In this document: positions 63,597 to 64,000 of the stretch, one piece after another
Layout: each line of letters opens with the position of its first letter
Position numbering within the stretch: the first letter of the stretch is position 1
NCBI RefSeq assembly: GCF_001641335.1
Contig: NZ_LVEM01000003.1
Span: 81,443-145,442 of the forward strand
Direction: 5' to 3'
Length of the DNA stretch: 64,000 nt
DNA from: Bradyrhizobium stylosanthis
GTDB lineage: Bacteria > Pseudomonadota > Alphaproteobacteria > Rhizobiales > Xanthobacteraceae
Program-made: the position numbers and the translations under genes
The notes under the pieces: model-generated
Seen by the model: the letters and a program-made list of their open reading frames with translations, nothing else
The model's database searches: none
What the model was told of the DNA's origin: nothing

Positions 63597-63628
63597 AGCT
63601 CTGTTCCGATCAATCGGAACAGAGCTCT
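63595..63628 (+). terminator. perfect 16-bp stem hairpin after the MFS gene
   Basis: AGAGCTCTGTTCCGAT and ATCGGAACAGAGCTCT flank a CA loop, beginning within the TAG stop codon. The following GGGTTCTTGTTT is only moderately T-rich. It probably works as a terminator or barrier between convergent transcripts. Confidence 0.65.
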
Positions 63629-63640
63629 GGGTTCTTGTTT

Positions 63641-63690
63641 GACGCGTTTTCTCGACGCGAACCGGTATCCACTTCGCGTGAAAACGCTCT
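63641..63690. repeat. dispersed intergenic repeat (gaaccggtatccacttcgc type)
   Basis: The unit runs GACGCGTTTTCTCGACGCGA, then an ACCGGTATCCACTTCGCG core, closing with GAAAACGC; the ends GCGTTTTC and GAAAACGC are inverted. Sequence of this form is a very common intergenic element in Bradyrhizobium and other Rhizobiales (recognised from memory). It abuts the stop of the Crp/Fnr gene. Confidence 0.65.
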
Positions 63691-64000
63691 AGTCACCGTA
63701 GCCGCGCAGCCGCTCGACATCGAGGATGGTGACGCCGCCATATTCGAGCCGCAGCAGCCCCTCCTTCTCCAGCCGGTTCAGCGCGCGGTTGGCATTCTGG
63801 CGCGACATGCCGGACAGCGCGCCGATCTCCTCCTGGGTGATCTCCAGATGCGCGGTCGATTCCGGATAGAGGATCGGGTTGAACAGCGAGGCGATGCTGC
63901 GGGCGAGGCGCGAGGTGGCATCGAGCGTGCGGTTGACCTCGAGCATGCCGATGAACTGGCCGAGCCGCTCGTTGAGCTGGCGCACCAGGAAGCGGTTGAA
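63689..64000 (-). CDS. Crp/Fnr family regulator, C-terminal part (cut by window end)
   Basis: The visible 103 residues are the C-terminal winged-helix domain of a Crp/Fnr-type regulator. They include EITQEEIGALSGMSRQNANRALNRLE, recognisable as the HTH (ALSGMSRQNANRAL), then a wing GLLRLEYGGVTILD. The long dimerisation helix (LNERLGQFIGMLEVNRTLDATSRLA) precedes it. The cyclic-nucleotide-binding domain and start lie beyond base 64000. The ligand cannot be told from this part. Confidence 0.85.
   Translation of the reverse strand, partial: FNRFLVRQLNERLGQFIGMLEVNRTLDATSRLARSIASLFNPILYPESTAHLEITQEEIGALSGMSRQNANRALNRLEKEGLLRLEYGGVTILDVERLRGYGD

Overview
The window looks like chromosome from Bradyrhizobium or a close relative (Alphaproteobacteria, Nitrobacteraceae). 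The evidence is high GC with strong GC3 bias, the gene families present, and short palindromic repeats of the kind scattered through these genomes. No rRNA, tRNA, CRISPR array, transposase or phage gene was seen. This assignment is inference, because no database search was possible.

Layout. (1) 1-8.3 kb: a PLP-dependent Cys/Met enzyme, a cytochrome c556-like protein, an orphan form-II CoxL-like molybdenum hydroxylase, a DUF1152 protein, a DUF1127 protein, a small membrane protein and murJ. (2) 8.4-27.2 kb: a large surface-polysaccharide island. It holds a Gfo/Idh oxidoreductase plus DegT aminotransferase pair (best read as GnnA/GnnB for 2,3-diamino-glucose lipid A), manC, a decayed UDP-glucuronate-epimerase remnant, a flippase-like membrane protein, and an O-antigen initiation set (WecA/WbpL-like transferase, WbpV/WreQ-like SDR, glycosyltransferase, WbpM/WreV-like dehydratase). 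It continues with an O-antigen ligase, hldE, hldD, a heptosyltransferase, a PilZ protein, an LpcC-like glycosyltransferase and galE. (3) 27.3-33 kb: an MsbA-like ABC exporter, a fumarylacetoacetase-family hydrolase, an NTF2-like protein, an Spy/CpxP-like plus TauE/SafE pair and an LpxO-like lipid A hydroxylase. (4) 33.2-38.1 kb: a LysR regulator divergent from an SDR-tautomerase-MFS operon, then a flavin monooxygenase. (5) 38.2-41.9 kb: a probable RiPP locus made of an 85-codon precursor, a radical SAM/SPASM maturase and a 733-residue membrane protein of unknown function. (6) 42-50.4 kb: ahcY and metK with an HTH-methyltransferase fusion upstream, a secreted retropepsin-like protein next to a secreted caspase-like protein, and a MetE-like enzyme. 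(7) 50.4-55.5 kb: a complete branched-chain amino acid ABC transporter (livF, G, M, H, K) with a perfect palindrome in its leader. (8) 55.7-64 kb: a lipoprotein, purU, a HemD-like protein, a redoxin, a 1106-residue zinc-ribbon/cyclase/ATPase/TPR regulator, an MFS transporter and a partial Crp/Fnr regulator.

The most interesting locus is the radical SAM cluster at 38.2-41.9 kb. The precursor ends in tandem aromatic-X-Asn triplets (W-F-N, F-A-N), followed by W-R-R and a C-terminal Cys. Its stop codon lies 3 nt before the start of a GrrM/OscB-type radical SAM/SPASM enzyme. This is the arrangement expected for a three-residue-cyclophane (triceptide) peptide, but without the glycine-rich repeats of the classical GrrA precursor. 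An adjacent large membrane protein of unknown family may export or sense the product.

Several genes outside the polysaccharide island fit the envelope theme (murJ, MsbA-like exporter, LpxO-like hydroxylase). The methyl-cycle genes (methyltransferase fusion, metK, ahcY) form a second functional block next to the RiPP locus, separated from it by a strong terminator.
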